DNA from: Streptomyces sp. NBC_01465
Lineage (GTDB): Bacteria; Actinomycetota; Actinomycetes; Streptomycetales; Streptomycetaceae
Length of the DNA: 64,000 nt
Assembly (NCBI RefSeq): GCF_036227325.1
Contig: NZ_CP109467.1
Coordinates: 3,720,001 to 3,784,000, forward strand
Direction: 5' to 3'
Shown here: in pieces, positions 25,892 to 33,921 of the stretch
Layout of the letters: every line of letters begins with the position of its first letter
How positions within the stretch are numbered: the stretch's first letter is position 1
The notes under the pieces: model-generated
Told to the model about the DNA's origin: nothing
The model's database searches: none
What the model saw: the letters and a program-made list of their open reading frames with translations, nothing else
Program-made: the position numbers and the translations under genes

Positions 25892-26005
25892 TCATGGGGG
25901 TGTGGAGGCGAGCCCTGCACCGATGACGAACCCGCAGGAAGCCGAGATCGCGATGATGAGCAGAGGCCCTGCGTAGCGGCCCACGTAGGTTGCCCATCGC
26001 CTCAT
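25892..26005 (-). CDS. 37-residue single-pass membrane peptide
   Basis: ATG 26003-26005 with GGAGG 9 bp upstream encodes 37 residues: a basic N-terminus (MRRWATYVGRY) followed by one hydrophobic helix (GPLLIIAISASCGFVIGAGL). Its start overlaps the stop of the upstream gene (ATGA), so translation is coupled. It lies 160 bp upstream of the graspetide precursor and could be co-transcribed. A role in peptide export, sensing or self-protection is only a guess. It is short enough to be missed by standard gene calling. Confidence 0.65.
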   Translation of the reverse strand: MRRWATYVGRYAGPLLIIAISASCGFVIGAGLASTPP

Positions 26006-26268
26006 GGCCGGACCTCCGCGTACGGGTTGCCTCGCCGGGGCTCCACACGCCAGAACGTCTCGGTGAGGAGCTTGAAGCCGCGGTGGTCAGGGTTGCGTCC
26101 GGTGTGGTCCAGGGCCCATGTCTGCGATGGGTTGCCGTCGTTGTCGGCGGCCGGGGACTCGGCCTGACACGTCATGCATGTCATTTGGAAGATCGCTACG
26201 GGAACGCCTTCGCCGTTGTCTCCGCTGAGGGTCCATTCCGCGTGGGCCTGGAACGCGCGGGTACTCAT
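26002..26268 (-). CDS. Small CxxC protein of unknown function, graspetide neighbourhood
   Basis: ATG 26266-26268 overlaps the preceding stop as ATGA and gives 88 residues (MSTRAFQAHAEW to YAEVRP). The sequence QMTCMTCQAES has a C-x-x-C pair, and the rest is polar with HRGFKLLTETFWRVEP near the end. It resembles small DUF-type proteins often encoded beside HTH regulators in streptomycetes, but I cannot name it with confidence. It is the middle gene of a coupled three-gene run that ends with a membrane peptide. Confidence 0.65.
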   Translation of the reverse strand: MSTRAFQAHAEWTLSGDNGEGVPVAIFQMTCMTCQAESPAADNDGNPSQTWALDHTGRNPDHRGFKLLTETFWRVEPRRGNPYAEVRP

Positions 26269-26486
26269 GCCCGGCCCCCGTTGCGACTGCGGGCATTCGC
26301 CTCTGCGACGCGGGCGCTCAACAGCTCTGCCATACAGACCGGCTCGACCTGTTCGGGCCTCGCGTCCCACTCCTTGCCACCGTTGACGGGCCGGAGCTGA
26401 ACGTACGGTCCTTCGTGCCCTCTCACTTCACCGACGCGACCCGTGGCACCGTCGCGGACGAGCTCACCGACAGGGAGTGCACTCAC
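26265..26486 (-). CDS. 73-residue conserved-type hypothetical protein
   Basis: I choose GTG 26484-26486 because GGGGAGG precedes it; a longer frame to 26615 has no ribosome site. The product (VGELVRDGATGRVGEVRGHE and PVNGGKEWDARPEQVEPV) looks like a small beta-barrel domain seen beside streptomycete HTH genes. It is the first gene of the minus-strand unit that diverges from the HTH/TPR regulator. Function unknown. Confidence 0.6.
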   Translation of the reverse strand: MSALPVGELVRDGATGRVGEVRGHEGPYVQLRPVNGGKEWDARPEQVEPVCMAELLSARVAEANARSRNGGRA

Positions 26487-26650
26487 GCGATCCGCCTCCC
26501 CGGCCCGCCGATGACCACAATTCGCCGCGTCGCCGCTCTCGGCTCGTCCCGCTCCTCCGTCATCACCTCTGGTCCCCTCGCTTGGCTGGATCGCATACGA
26601 AGAGCTAACCCCCACCGCCCCCAGGACGGGTAGCTTGGAAAGGAGGCCGG

Positions 26651-26662
26651 GGCATTAATGCC
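26651..26662. promoter_or_regulatory. Perfect palindrome in the divergent regulator promoter
   Basis: GGCATTAATGCC is a perfect 12-bp palindrome 23 bp upstream of the regulator ATG (26686), followed by a partial repeat ATTAAC. It lies in the roughly 200-bp spacer shared with the minus-strand small genes, a natural operator position for the HTH protein. Confidence 0.5.
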
Positions 26663-26685
26663 ATTAACACTGGCGGGAGTTGGTA

Positions 26686-28026
26686 ATGGCGGATCGTGCG
26701 CGCACCCCCAATACAGGACTCAGGAGCCTGCTTGACCAGGCGAATTGGTCCGAGCGGCAACTCGCACAACAGGTGAACCGGCTCGGCACCGAGACCGGAC
26801 TCAAGCTCACCTACCAACAGCCCGCAGTGGCCCACTGGCTCAACGGCGCGCAGCCGCGAGAGCAGGTCAGGCCGCTGATTCTGGCCGCGTTCGAACGAAA
26901 ACTCGGCCGCCCCGTCACCCACGCCGAAGCCGGGCTCACGCCACCCGCCACCACGGAATCGGATGACACTGTCGAGGAACTGATCGACCTCACAAGGGCG
27001 GACATGGACCCAACCCGTCGCAAGCTGGTGACCGCCGGCATCTTCAGCGCGGCGTTAGTGGTGCCTCTCTTCGAGAGCCTGACCGCGCACGCCGACGAAC
27101 CGGTCTCACCGGGCAAGAAGACCGTGCGCATCGGTGAGGCCCAGGTCCGCGCCGTACGCACGATGACCGACCGGATCGCCGACATCCTCGACGAGCTCGG
27201 CGCAGGCCACGCACGCCCCATGGCAGCCGCGTTCCTGACCAACACCGTCGGCCCATGGCTCAAGGCCGAAGCCTCCCAGCAAGACCGCAAAGACATGCTC
27301 GCCGCGGCATCCGACCTCGTGTACCTCACCGGTTGGATGGCCATGTACGAGCGGGCCCATGGCCTCGGTCAGACCTACTACGTCAAGGCCCTGCGCCTGG
27401 CCGCCGACGCGGAGGACCATGTCACCTACTGCCGCACCCTGCGCGGAATGAGCCTTCAGGCATCCAACCTCCGACACGGCCAACTGGCCCTGAATCTCGC
27501 CGACTCCGCCGCGGAGGCCGCCCCCTCGGCCGGTCCGCGCCTGGTCGCCTTCCTCCGCGGCCAGCAGGCCCACGCCGAGGCCATGGTGGGCAACAAAACC
27601 GCAGCGTTCTCCAGACTGCGGGAGACCGAGACAGCCCTGTCCAAGGCGGACAACCGGCGCGACGCGATCGGCGGCTACGACAAGACCGCCTACCTGTTCC
27701 ACGTCTCACACGTACTGAACGAGACCGGGGATCTGCCCGGCTCGATCAAGGCCCTGCAGAACTCGCTGCGCATCCAGGCCCCCAACGAGCGGCAAGGCCG
27801 CGTCCACGCGTATGCCGTACTCGCTCAACGCCAGTACGAACACGGACACCTGGACGCGGCATGCGCCTCGTGGGGCCGCTTCCTTGATGAGTACGAGCAC
27901 ATCTCATCAGCGCGCGGAGATGAGCACTTCGACACCATGCGCAAGAGGCTGCGCACACACTCCACTGTGCGCTCAGTACGGGAACTGGCAGGCCGAGCCC
28001 ACGAGGTCGCCACCCTCAAGAACTGA
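26686..28026 (+). CDS. Helix-turn-helix regulator with TPR-like C-terminal domain
   Basis: ATG 26686 with GGGAG at the right distance gives 446 residues. The N-terminal DNA-binding domain (SERQLAQQVNRLG, then TYQQPAVAHWLNGAQP) is Xre-like. A segment near 115-130 (TAGIFSAALVVPLF) is hydrophobic and followed by an all-helical TPR-type region (residues about 180-420), as in regulators that respond to peptides or partner proteins. A TTA codon at 27055-27057 (residue 124) suggests bldA-dependent expression. It diverges from the small genes and graspetide locus and is their most likely regulator. Confidence 0.82.
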   Translation: MADRARTPNTGLRSLLDQANWSERQLAQQVNRLGTETGLKLTYQQPAVAHWLNGAQPREQVRPLILAAFERKLGRPVTHAEAGLTPPATTESDDTVEELIDLTRADMDPTRRKLVTAGIFSAALVVPLFESLTAHADEPVSPGKKTVRIGEAQVRAVRTMTDRIADILDELGAGHARPMAAAFLTNTVGPWLKAEASQQDRKDMLAAASDLVYLTGWMAMYERAHGLGQTYYVKALRLAADAEDHVTYCRTLRGMSLQASNLRHGQLALNLADSAAEAAPSAGPRLVAFLRGQQAHAEAMVGNKTAAFSRLRETETALSKADNRRDAIGGYDKTAYLFHVSHVLNETGDLPGSIKALQNSLRIQAPNERQGRVHAYAVLAQRQYEHGHLDAACASWGRFLDEYEHISSARGDEHFDTMRKRLRTHSTVRSVRELAGRAHEVATLKN

Positions 28027-28074
28027 ATGCGGCCCGCGTCCTCAGCCGGCCCGCCGGCCCCGCCGAACCGCCCC

Positions 28075-29808
28075 TCAGCGCTTCCGTTGCTGCTGAGCGG
28101 CCTCTCGCGTAGTGGCCAAGGGTGACTGTTCGTCCCGCTGCGGCTGTCGGGAGAACCCGGCTGCCATGGTCGAGCGTTGGCGGGCGGCTTCGGCTCGCCG
28201 GTTGGTTGCGGGGTGGTGGCCGGTGTGCTGAATGCGGGTGATCAAGACGCGAGCGGGCTGGCGGGCGGTGTCCAACTCGCGGTGCACCGCAGCCTCCTTG
28301 AGGAGTCGGTGGGGTTCATGGCCGCGACCTTCGGCGTCGGCGAGGACCGTGGCGAGCGCGGGCCAAGCGGAATCAGCGAGGATGCGCTCAGCCTGGTCGG
28401 GGATGGCATTGCGTACGTCACTGGCCAGGGTGAAGCGGGCCTGCTCCTTGGGCGAGCGGACTTCGAGGTCGGCGAGCACCGGCAGGAGCGCGGTGTTGGC
28501 AGCAGCCTGGAGGTGCTGGACGGCTTGGCGGGCGGCGTCTGCCTGGTGGGCGTGTCCCTTGGCCTCGTGCCAGCGTCCGGCGAGGATCGCGGCCCAGACG
28601 AGGGCTGCGACCAAAGCGGCCAGGGCGCTGCCGTCGGGGCCGGTGGCCGTGTGCACGATGTCGCGGGCCGCACGGCGCAGAGTGCCGGCGGCGCGGTCTT
28701 CCGCCCGTATCCGAGATCGCTCAGCGCGGGCGAACACCCGTGCAGCGGCATGGAGTTCTGCACGCTGGTGAGTTGGTGCCCGTTGGGCAGTGGCTTCGAT
28801 GAGTTCACCGAGAGCGGCGATGTGGGCCTGGGCCCGCGCGTCCCCTCCGTCGCCTGTGCTGGTTTCGGTGAGGTCGGTGTGGAAGGTGTCGAGGGCGTCG
28901 GTGGCTTGCCGCCAGGGAGTGGTGGGCTGGTTGCGGCGGGCGGTGGGGTGTTCTTCGGGGACGACGCTTTCCAGTCGGGCCTTGAGCTTGGGCAGGGAAA
29001 GGTCGGGGGCGATCCTCCCGCCCGGGTGGTAGATCTGCTCGCCGTCCTTGTTCACGTCGCCGGGTCGGCCGACCGCGTAGCCGAGGAGGTCTCCGGACGG
29101 GCCGCGCCTGGGCTTGACGGCGATGCCCTCGGCTTCGAGGTAGGCGAGGAGTTCCTCGGCGCTGCGGGCGTGGGGGATGGCGGCTCGGATGCCGGCCTCC
29201 AGCCACTGCTTGCTGGGCTGTTCCCAGCCCAGGCGCTCGGCCTTGTGCATCTCACCCTGGGTGGGGCGGCGAGTGGCGGTACGGTCGCCCTTCTTCAACT
29301 GCCGTAGCCCGTAGTCCTTTTCGACCTGGCGGCAGGCGTCGCCGACGCGGATGCCGCTGTCGTGGAGCTTGGGGCGGCGGCCGTCCTCGCGGACAGTGGT
29401 GGCCAGAATGTGGATGTGGTCGTCCGCGTGACGTACGGCGATCCACCGGCAGCCCAGGTCGTCGCCGGGCGGGGCAATGCCGGCGGCTTCGACAATGCGC
29501 TGGGCGATCTCGCCCCACTCCGTGTCGGAGAGGTAGCGGTCCTCGGGTGCGGCGCGCACGGGACAGTGCCAGACATGGTCGGTGACCGGTTCGCCGAACT
29601 CGCTGTTCCGCAGGCGTACGGGTGCGTCGAGGTGACGGCCGAGCTGGGTGAGGGTGGCGTTCTCGTCGCGGCCGGGGTCGGGCATGGCGAGCATCGCGAA
29701 GGCGGCGACGAGGTGCGGGTCGAGGTGTTCGTCCTGGCGGCCAGGTCCGTAGAGGTAGGCGAGCAGACCACGGGTGTTGGACCCGGCCCGTTTGATGGCG
29801 GCGATCAT
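28075..29808 (-). CDS. Relaxase/mobilisation nuclease
   Basis: The 577-residue product starts MIAAIKRAGSNTRGLLAYLYG, a relaxase N-terminus, and carries the three-histidine metal motif HADDHIH at 127-133 (HxDxxHxH). This motif is needed for nicking at oriT. Past residue 330 it is long, Ala/Arg-rich and helical. ATG 29806-29808 overlaps the mobC stop (ATGA). Together with MobC it would nick and lead single-stranded transfer of the element. Classic actinomycete conjugative elements use only a TraB translocase, so a relaxase points to mobilisation by a helper system. Confidence 0.88.
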   Translation of the reverse strand: MIAAIKRAGSNTRGLLAYLYGPGRQDEHLDPHLVAAFAMLAMPDPGRDENATLTQLGRHLDAPVRLRNSEFGEPVTDHVWHCPVRAAPEDRYLSDTEWGEIAQRIVEAAGIAPPGDDLGCRWIAVRHADDHIHILATTVREDGRRPKLHDSGIRVGDACRQVEKDYGLRQLKKGDRTATRRPTQGEMHKAERLGWEQPSKQWLEAGIRAAIPHARSAEELLAYLEAEGIAVKPRRGPSGDLLGYAVGRPGDVNKDGEQIYHPGGRIAPDLSLPKLKARLESVVPEEHPTARRNQPTTPWRQATDALDTFHTDLTETSTGDGGDARAQAHIAALGELIEATAQRAPTHQRAELHAAARVFARAERSRIRAEDRAAGTLRRAARDIVHTATGPDGSALAALVAALVWAAILAGRWHEAKGHAHQADAARQAVQHLQAAANTALLPVLADLEVRSPKEQARFTLASDVRNAIPDQAERILADSAWPALATVLADAEGRGHEPHRLLKEAAVHRELDTARQPARVLITRIQHTGHHPATNRRAEAARQRSTMAAGFSRQPQRDEQSPLATTREAAQQQRKR

Positions 29809-30542
29809 GCGGCGGCCTCTCCCTCGTCCGGCACGGCGGGCTCGCGCAGGGCCTCGGCGATCAGTTCCAGCAGTTGCTGGAGTTCGGTCAGGTGCTGGCG
29901 GATGTCGGGTGGGGTGAGGTCGCTGTTGAGGGCGCGGGCGATCTGGTTGACGTTCACGCCGATGCGGTTGAGCTGGCGCAGCACTTGGGCGCGGAACATG
30001 TGGGTGCGGCGGCGGTCCTCCGACAGGGGCAGGTTGGCGGTGAACCGGCCGTCGATGAAAGCGAGAGTGATGTCGGCAGCAAGGCCGGAGTCGCCTTTGT
30101 AGCCGTGCTCGGCGGCGGCCTCCAGGAGGCGGGCGTGCTCGTCAGTGGTGAAGCGCAGGGGGCCGACGCGAGCGGTGCGCTTGGTGCCGGTGTAGCGGCG
30201 AATCGTGGGCTGGGCGCTCTTCACGGTCGGCTCGCCGGCCACGGCAACGTCTTCACGTGTGGGGCGGAGGATCTCGTGCTGGACGGTGTGGAGCATGTCC
30301 GGGTCGGGGCCGCTCCCGGCCCCGACCTCCTGGTCCGGCGCCCCCTGGCGCTGGGCCGTCTCCGCCACCCCTGGGGCGGAGACCCCCGAAGACCGGCCAT
30401 GAGTCGGACTCGGGGTACTACTGGCTCCGCCAGGAGCAGCCCGTCCCAACGCCCGCCGCAAACGTTCCGTCAGTGTCAGGGACTTCGTGAACTGCAACGA
30501 CTCTTCGGAGGCGTCTCGAGGGTGGTGCAGGTCGTGCGGCAT
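29805..30542 (-). CDS. mobC: MobC-like relaxosome accessory protein
   Basis: The 245-residue product has a disordered, Pro/Ser-rich N-terminal half. From about residue 125 follows a MobC core: VGPLRFTTDEHARLLEAAAE, then RAQVLRQLNRIGVNVNQIAR and LTELQQLLELI. The LNRIGVNVNQIAR segment is a hallmark of MobC proteins, which bind near oriT and help the relaxase open the strands. It is translationally coupled to the relaxase. The 170 bp upstream contains two inverted-repeat structures that could be oriT. Confidence 0.85.
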   Translation of the reverse strand: MPHDLHHPRDASEESLQFTKSLTLTERLRRALGRAAPGGASSTPSPTHGRSSGVSAPGVAETAQRQGAPDQEVGAGSGPDPDMLHTVQHEILRPTREDVAVAGEPTVKSAQPTIRRYTGTKRTARVGPLRFTTDEHARLLEAAAEHGYKGDSGLAADITLAFIDGRFTANLPLSEDRRRTHMFRAQVLRQLNRIGVNVNQIARALNSDLTPPDIRQHLTELQQLLELIAEALREPAVPDEGEAAA

Positions 30543-30615
30543 GAGCGGCTCTCCGGAAGAGGCAGGGCGAGCGGGAGGCTCGACGGGGAACGTCTGGGAA
30601 TCGTTCGGCTGACCG

Positions 30616-30653
30616 CCACCCCATCCACAGGTGTGGACGGACGGGCGGGGTGG
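30616..30653. repeat. Inverted repeat upstream of mobC (candidate oriT part)
   Basis: CCACCCC at 30616-30622 pairs with GGGGTGG at 30647-30653, and an inner TCCACA-GG-TGTGGA hairpin lies between. It sits in the spacer between mobC and the DUF2637 gene, close to the mobilisation genes. Confidence 0.4.
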
Positions 30654-30660
30654 TAGTCGG

Positions 30661-30715
30661 TGACCGGAGCCGGGTGGTCGGAAGAGGTTCCGGCCACCCG
30701 GTCGGGTTCCGGTCA
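30661..30715. repeat. Nested inverted repeats, candidate oriT or terminator
   Basis: The outer arms TGACCGGA and TCCGGTCA (30661-30668, 30708-30715) enclose a cruciform-like hairpin. That hairpin has stems CCGGGTGG/CCACCCGG and CGGAA/TTCCG around a GAGG loop (30670-30701). It overlaps the stop codon of the DUF2637 gene. It may terminate that gene or serve as oriT; no U-tract is present. Confidence 0.45.
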
Positions 30716-31576
30716 GGCGTTGGCCGGATGGGTCTCGGTGGCGTTTTCGAATTCGGGCCGGAGGATGTTCATCACCTCGGTCAGCCGCTTGCTGCCGATC
30801 GTGAGTCCTTTGGCCTCAACTGCCTTGCGGACGACGGCGCGAGTGAGTTTGCCCTGGTCGGCTACCGCGACTCGGCCGGTCTCGACGAGTACCTCCAGCG
30901 GGGCGCCGGGCGGACGGCCTCCCCGCGGCCTGCGCTGCGCAACTTCCGTTGACGGTTCCGGGCACTGGGCGGATACCGCGGCGGGCAGCCCGCTGGGCTG
31001 GACTCGCTCAACCTGCTGGGTGGGCGCGGTGACCGGTGGTTTCGGTACCTGGACCGAAGCAGGCTCCGCGCTGCTGACGGAGCGGTCGACCAGCCGGTGG
31101 ATCTGGCCCATGAGCACGCTGAAGGCCAGCAGGGCTGCGGTCGGCGGCACCGCAGCCACCACGTAGTCGAGCAGCGGTATGTCGCGGCCATGACCGGTCC
31201 CATTGACCCCGGCCACGTTCAGCGCGATGGAGCCGAGCGATCCGGTCGCGGTCAGCGCGACGGCCGACAAGTCGCCCTCCCCGCGGAGGCCCGTGTGGAG
31301 CATGAGGAGTTCGCCCGCGACGATGAACGCGTCCAACGTTGCGGGCCAGGCCCACTGGCGTATCGGGGAGCCGCCCAGTCCGTGCTGGCCGGCCACCTCG
31401 GCAAGGTGCGCGTAGGACAGCCAGAACGCTCCGGCCGTCAGGGCAACGATCACGATGCCCGCCGTGATGAGCACGAACTGTTCGGCAGCATGCTTGGTCA
31501 CCTGCGGCCTTCGTGTGCCGGGCCGCTTGCGTGGAAACTTGCGGCGCATCTGGTGGCGAAGAGAAGAGAGTTTCAA
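30713..31576 (-). CDS. DUF2637 family membrane protein (Spd-like element protein)
   Basis: I choose TTG 31574-31576, with GGAG 8 bp upstream; ATG 31549 is an alternative. The 287-residue protein has a basic N-terminus, then membrane segments in AAEQFVLITAGIVIVALTAG, in the AWPATLDAFIVAGELLML region, and in LSAVALTATGSLGSIAL and YVVAAVPPTAALLAFSVL. A cytosolic tail ends with a small wHTH-like part (LTRAVVRKAVEAKGLTIGSK). DUF2637 proteins are encoded almost exclusively on actinomycete plasmids and integrative elements, where spread (Spd) functions are proposed. Confidence 0.8.
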   Translation of the reverse strand: MKLSSLRHQMRRKFPRKRPGTRRPQVTKHAAEQFVLITAGIVIVALTAGAFWLSYAHLAEVAGQHGLGGSPIRQWAWPATLDAFIVAGELLMLHTGLRGEGDLSAVALTATGSLGSIALNVAGVNGTGHGRDIPLLDYVVAAVPPTAALLAFSVLMGQIHRLVDRSVSSAEPASVQVPKPPVTAPTQQVERVQPSGLPAAVSAQCPEPSTEVAQRRPRGGRPPGAPLEVLVETGRVAVADQGKLTRAVVRKAVEAKGLTIGSKRLTEVMNILRPEFENATETHPANA

Positions 31577-31995
31577 GCGGACTACTCCTGGGGGTGCTGT
31601 GGGGCGTCTTGGCCGTCTCAGCCGTTGCAAGCGCAGGTCAGCGCGGGTACGGCAACCGCCATGGCGCTTCGTCCCGGCGAACGCCGCCACCGTCTTGTCC
31701 CTTCTCGGGACACGAAGCGGCGGGTCCTGGGCGGGCCCGGCCTCACGCGGGCCGTGTTCCGGGTCGGAACAGGGGCGGGTGCGCCTTCCGTCCCAGCGGT
31801 TAGGGCTGTGACCTGCGGCGATACGGCAGGGACGGCTGGGACGCGTCGAGACGGAACCGGGCGCCGTCTTGGCGGGAGGACGCGGTTGATGATCGTGTTG
31901 CCGTCTTGGGCCCGGCTGCCGTCTTGCGCGCACCCTGTCTGACCTGCGAGATCACGGCAGGGACGGCAAGGACGGCAACCGGGAGGAGTGCGGGC
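31577..31995. other. Repeat-rich non-coding region, candidate replication origin
   Basis: No gene is supported. One TGTCCC-N5-GGGACA palindrome lies at 31696-31712. Two related copies of TGACCTGCG followed by ACGGCAGGGACGGC lie at about 31809-31839 and 31940-31969. GCCGTCTTG recurs near 31863, 31903 and 31919. Together with the iterons in the adjacent gene end this looks like an origin. Confidence 0.45.
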
Positions 31996-33369
31996 TCAGC
32001 TCTCGCTGAGGCCAGCAGGTCTGCTGTCCCGAATCGGGACACGCGCGTTGTCCCCAGTCGGGACGGGCCGGTTGTCCCTGGTCGGGACAGTCGGGGTGTT
32101 CACTGGGTGAACGGTGGGGCAGTAGCGGCGCCAGGGGTCGAGGAACTTGTTGCGCATGTAGCCCTTGCGCTGCGTTCCGTCGGCGATGCGGACGTTGCCG
32201 GACTTGATGCCGTACTCGCGCAGCAACCCGCTGAGATCACGCGCGTCCAGTCCCCTGCGGCCCCACTCCACCCACGGGCTCTCGGCGTCCTGGCGCAGGA
32301 GGAAAAGGAGCTCCTCGGTGGTCAGGCTCTCCGGCTCGCCCCGGCCCGCGTAGATCCGGCGGATGTCGGCGAGGATCCGTGCCCCGCTGGGGTGGTCCTC
32401 CTCGGCCGCCACCTCGGCGGCGACCATCCGCGCGCACGCGATCCGCGCCAGCCGGGGCCACGCGCCGCCCGCGAGGTCGGCGACGATCACCAGGGGCTCC
32501 CAGGTGTCGGCGGCCCGGTCTTCGACCGGCAGGTCCGGCTCCAGGCTCGCCGCCTGCTCCAGCAGCGGCCCGGCCCACGCGGCGATGCGGTCGCGCAGCT
32601 CGTGCAGGCCCGGGATGTCCCGGCGGGAACGGAAGGGCTTGACCTTCTCGCCCTCGGCACGGCGCCGCATACGGATCACGACCGCCCGGTCCATGATCGT
32701 ATCGGGCAGGTCGCCGATCCCCGCGATCGCCGCCATCGCGAAGGTCGCGAACCGGTGCGGGGTGTGGTCGTTGCCCACCACCCTCGTCACGTAACGGCCC
32801 CGCTGGTGACCGGCGTTGAGCAGGCCGCGCGTCTCCTCGTTCTTCTCCGCGACCTTCGGGCCGAAGATCGTGTCCGCCTCGTCCACCAGCAGCGTCGGCG
32901 GATCATCCTCGGTGATGGACCGGAAGATCGCCGCCGGTGTGGTGTTGATGGTCAGCATCGGCTCGTGCACGATCTCGACCAGCACATCCAGCAGCCGCGA
33001 CTTGCCGCACCGCTTGGCCGGACCGACCACCGCCAGACGCGGCGCGTGCTGCCACGCACGCTGCAGATGCGTCGCCGCCGCCCACAGCGTCACCGCATCC
33101 AGCGCCTCCGGCGAGGGCAGAATCACGAACTTCGCTATCTCCGCACGCAGTTCATCCAGCAGGCCGGAGCCAGGTGTCGCCGCCGCATCGGGCATCGCTT
33201 CCAGCCCGCCCGGCGCAGCTTCCTCCCCGGGACCGGCGGCAGGCTCGGTACGGTCGGCGCCCTCAGTATTCGGACCGGCCAGGTGCGCGCCGGGCTGGCC
33301 GGGGATGGCCGTGGTCGGCCAGAGAGCCTGGGCAGGTGCGGAATGAGGCTCGGGTGTGGCAGGTTGCAT
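31996..33369 (-). CDS. DUF3631 AAA-type ATPase, probable replication protein of the element
   Basis: ATG 33367-33369 with GGAG upstream gives 457 residues. A Walker A motif (VVGPAKRCGKSRLLDVLV) and Walker B (LLVDEADTIF) form a helicase-like ATPase, followed by the DUF3631 domain, with FATFAMAAIAGIGDLPDTIMDR as sensor region. The C-terminal tail is an 8-residue repeat (RDNRPVPT, GDNARVPI, RDSRPAG), because 24-bp iterons lie in the coding sequence. DUF3631 proteins occur on actinobacterial phages, plasmids and integrative elements, often with replication genes. Here it is the only replication candidate, so it may act as initiator or loader at the adjacent repeats. Confidence 0.8.
   Translation of the reverse strand: MQPATPEPHSAPAQALWPTTAIPGQPGAHLAGPNTEGADRTEPAAGPGEEAAPGGLEAMPDAAATPGSGLLDELRAEIAKFVILPSPEALDAVTLWAAATHLQRAWQHAPRLAVVGPAKRCGKSRLLDVLVEIVHEPMLTINTTPAAIFRSITEDDPPTLLVDEADTIFGPKVAEKNEETRGLLNAGHQRGRYVTRVVGNDHTPHRFATFAMAAIAGIGDLPDTIMDRAVVIRMRRRAEGEKVKPFRSRRDIPGLHELRDRIAAWAGPLLEQAASLEPDLPVEDRAADTWEPLVIVADLAGGAWPRLARIACARMVAAEVAAEEDHPSGARILADIRRIYAGRGEPESLTTEELLFLLRQDAESPWVEWGRRGLDARDLSGLLREYGIKSGNVRIADGTQRKGYMRNKFLDPWRRYCPTVHPVNTPTVPTRDNRPVPTGDNARVPIRDSRPAGLSES
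32025..32113. repeat. Four 24-bp-spaced palindromic iterons inside the DUF3631 gene
   Basis: TGTCCC-N5-GGGACA (17 bp) begins at 32025, 32049 (last base G) and 32073. A diverged TGTTCA-N5-TGAACG begins at 32097 in the same 24-bp register. A fifth unit lies outside the gene at 31696. The strict spacing is characteristic of plasmid replication iterons or cooperative operators. Confidence 0.7.
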
Positions 33370-33605
33370 GGAGCAGCTCCTCTTCCGGCGGCTTTGGGCA
33401 CGCAGGCCCGAGCCGCGCAGGGCGTTCGTGGGATTACGGGCGATGAGGCGTTCGGAGCCTCCGACGTTGGCGCGTCGGGGGCTCACCCCTTTCTCGCGGG
33501 CACTCGGGCACCGCGAGGGACCACGGACAGTACGGTCACACCCGCCCGCAGTCCAGCGTTTCTGTGTCAGCTCAGCGCAGAAGCGCCTGCTATGCGCACG
33601 CCCGC

Positions 33606-33836
33606 TCATGCGGCAAGGCCCAACAGGGCCAACAGGTCGGCGGTCACCACCCGGTAGGCGTTCCCCAGCCGCAGCACCTTGCACGGGTACAGACCGCGCT
33701 TCGCGAGCTCGTACCCCTTGCTCCGCCCCAGACCCAGCGCCCGATTGCCGGTCTCCAGGTCAACGGCCACCGGCAGCGCCAGCAGCTCCTCCCGCGTCAT
33801 GCCCTTTGCCTGCTCGGCGAGTTCGTTCTCCTGCAT
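33606..33836 (-). CDS. xis: Excisionase-like small DNA-binding protein
   Basis: ATG 33834-33836 with GGAG 6 bp upstream gives 76 residues; a longer frame reaches TTG 33893. LPVAVDLETGNRALGLGRSK followed by GYELAKRGLYPCKVLRLGNA is a MerR-like winged helix of the AlpA/HTH_17 type, used by Xis proteins to bend att DNA. It diverges from the Xre-integrase pair across about 95 bp. An excisionase role is inferred from fold and position. Confidence 0.8.
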   Translation of the reverse strand: MQENELAEQAKGMTREELLALPVAVDLETGNRALGLGRSKGYELAKRGLYPCKVLRLGNAYRVVTADLLALLGLAA

Positions 33837-33921
33837 GCGCGCTCCGTCCATGACACAGCTCTCGGCGAACACGGCGATCGCGTTCGTCTCCAAGCCACGG
33901 AATCAACGTTAGGAAAGCTAA

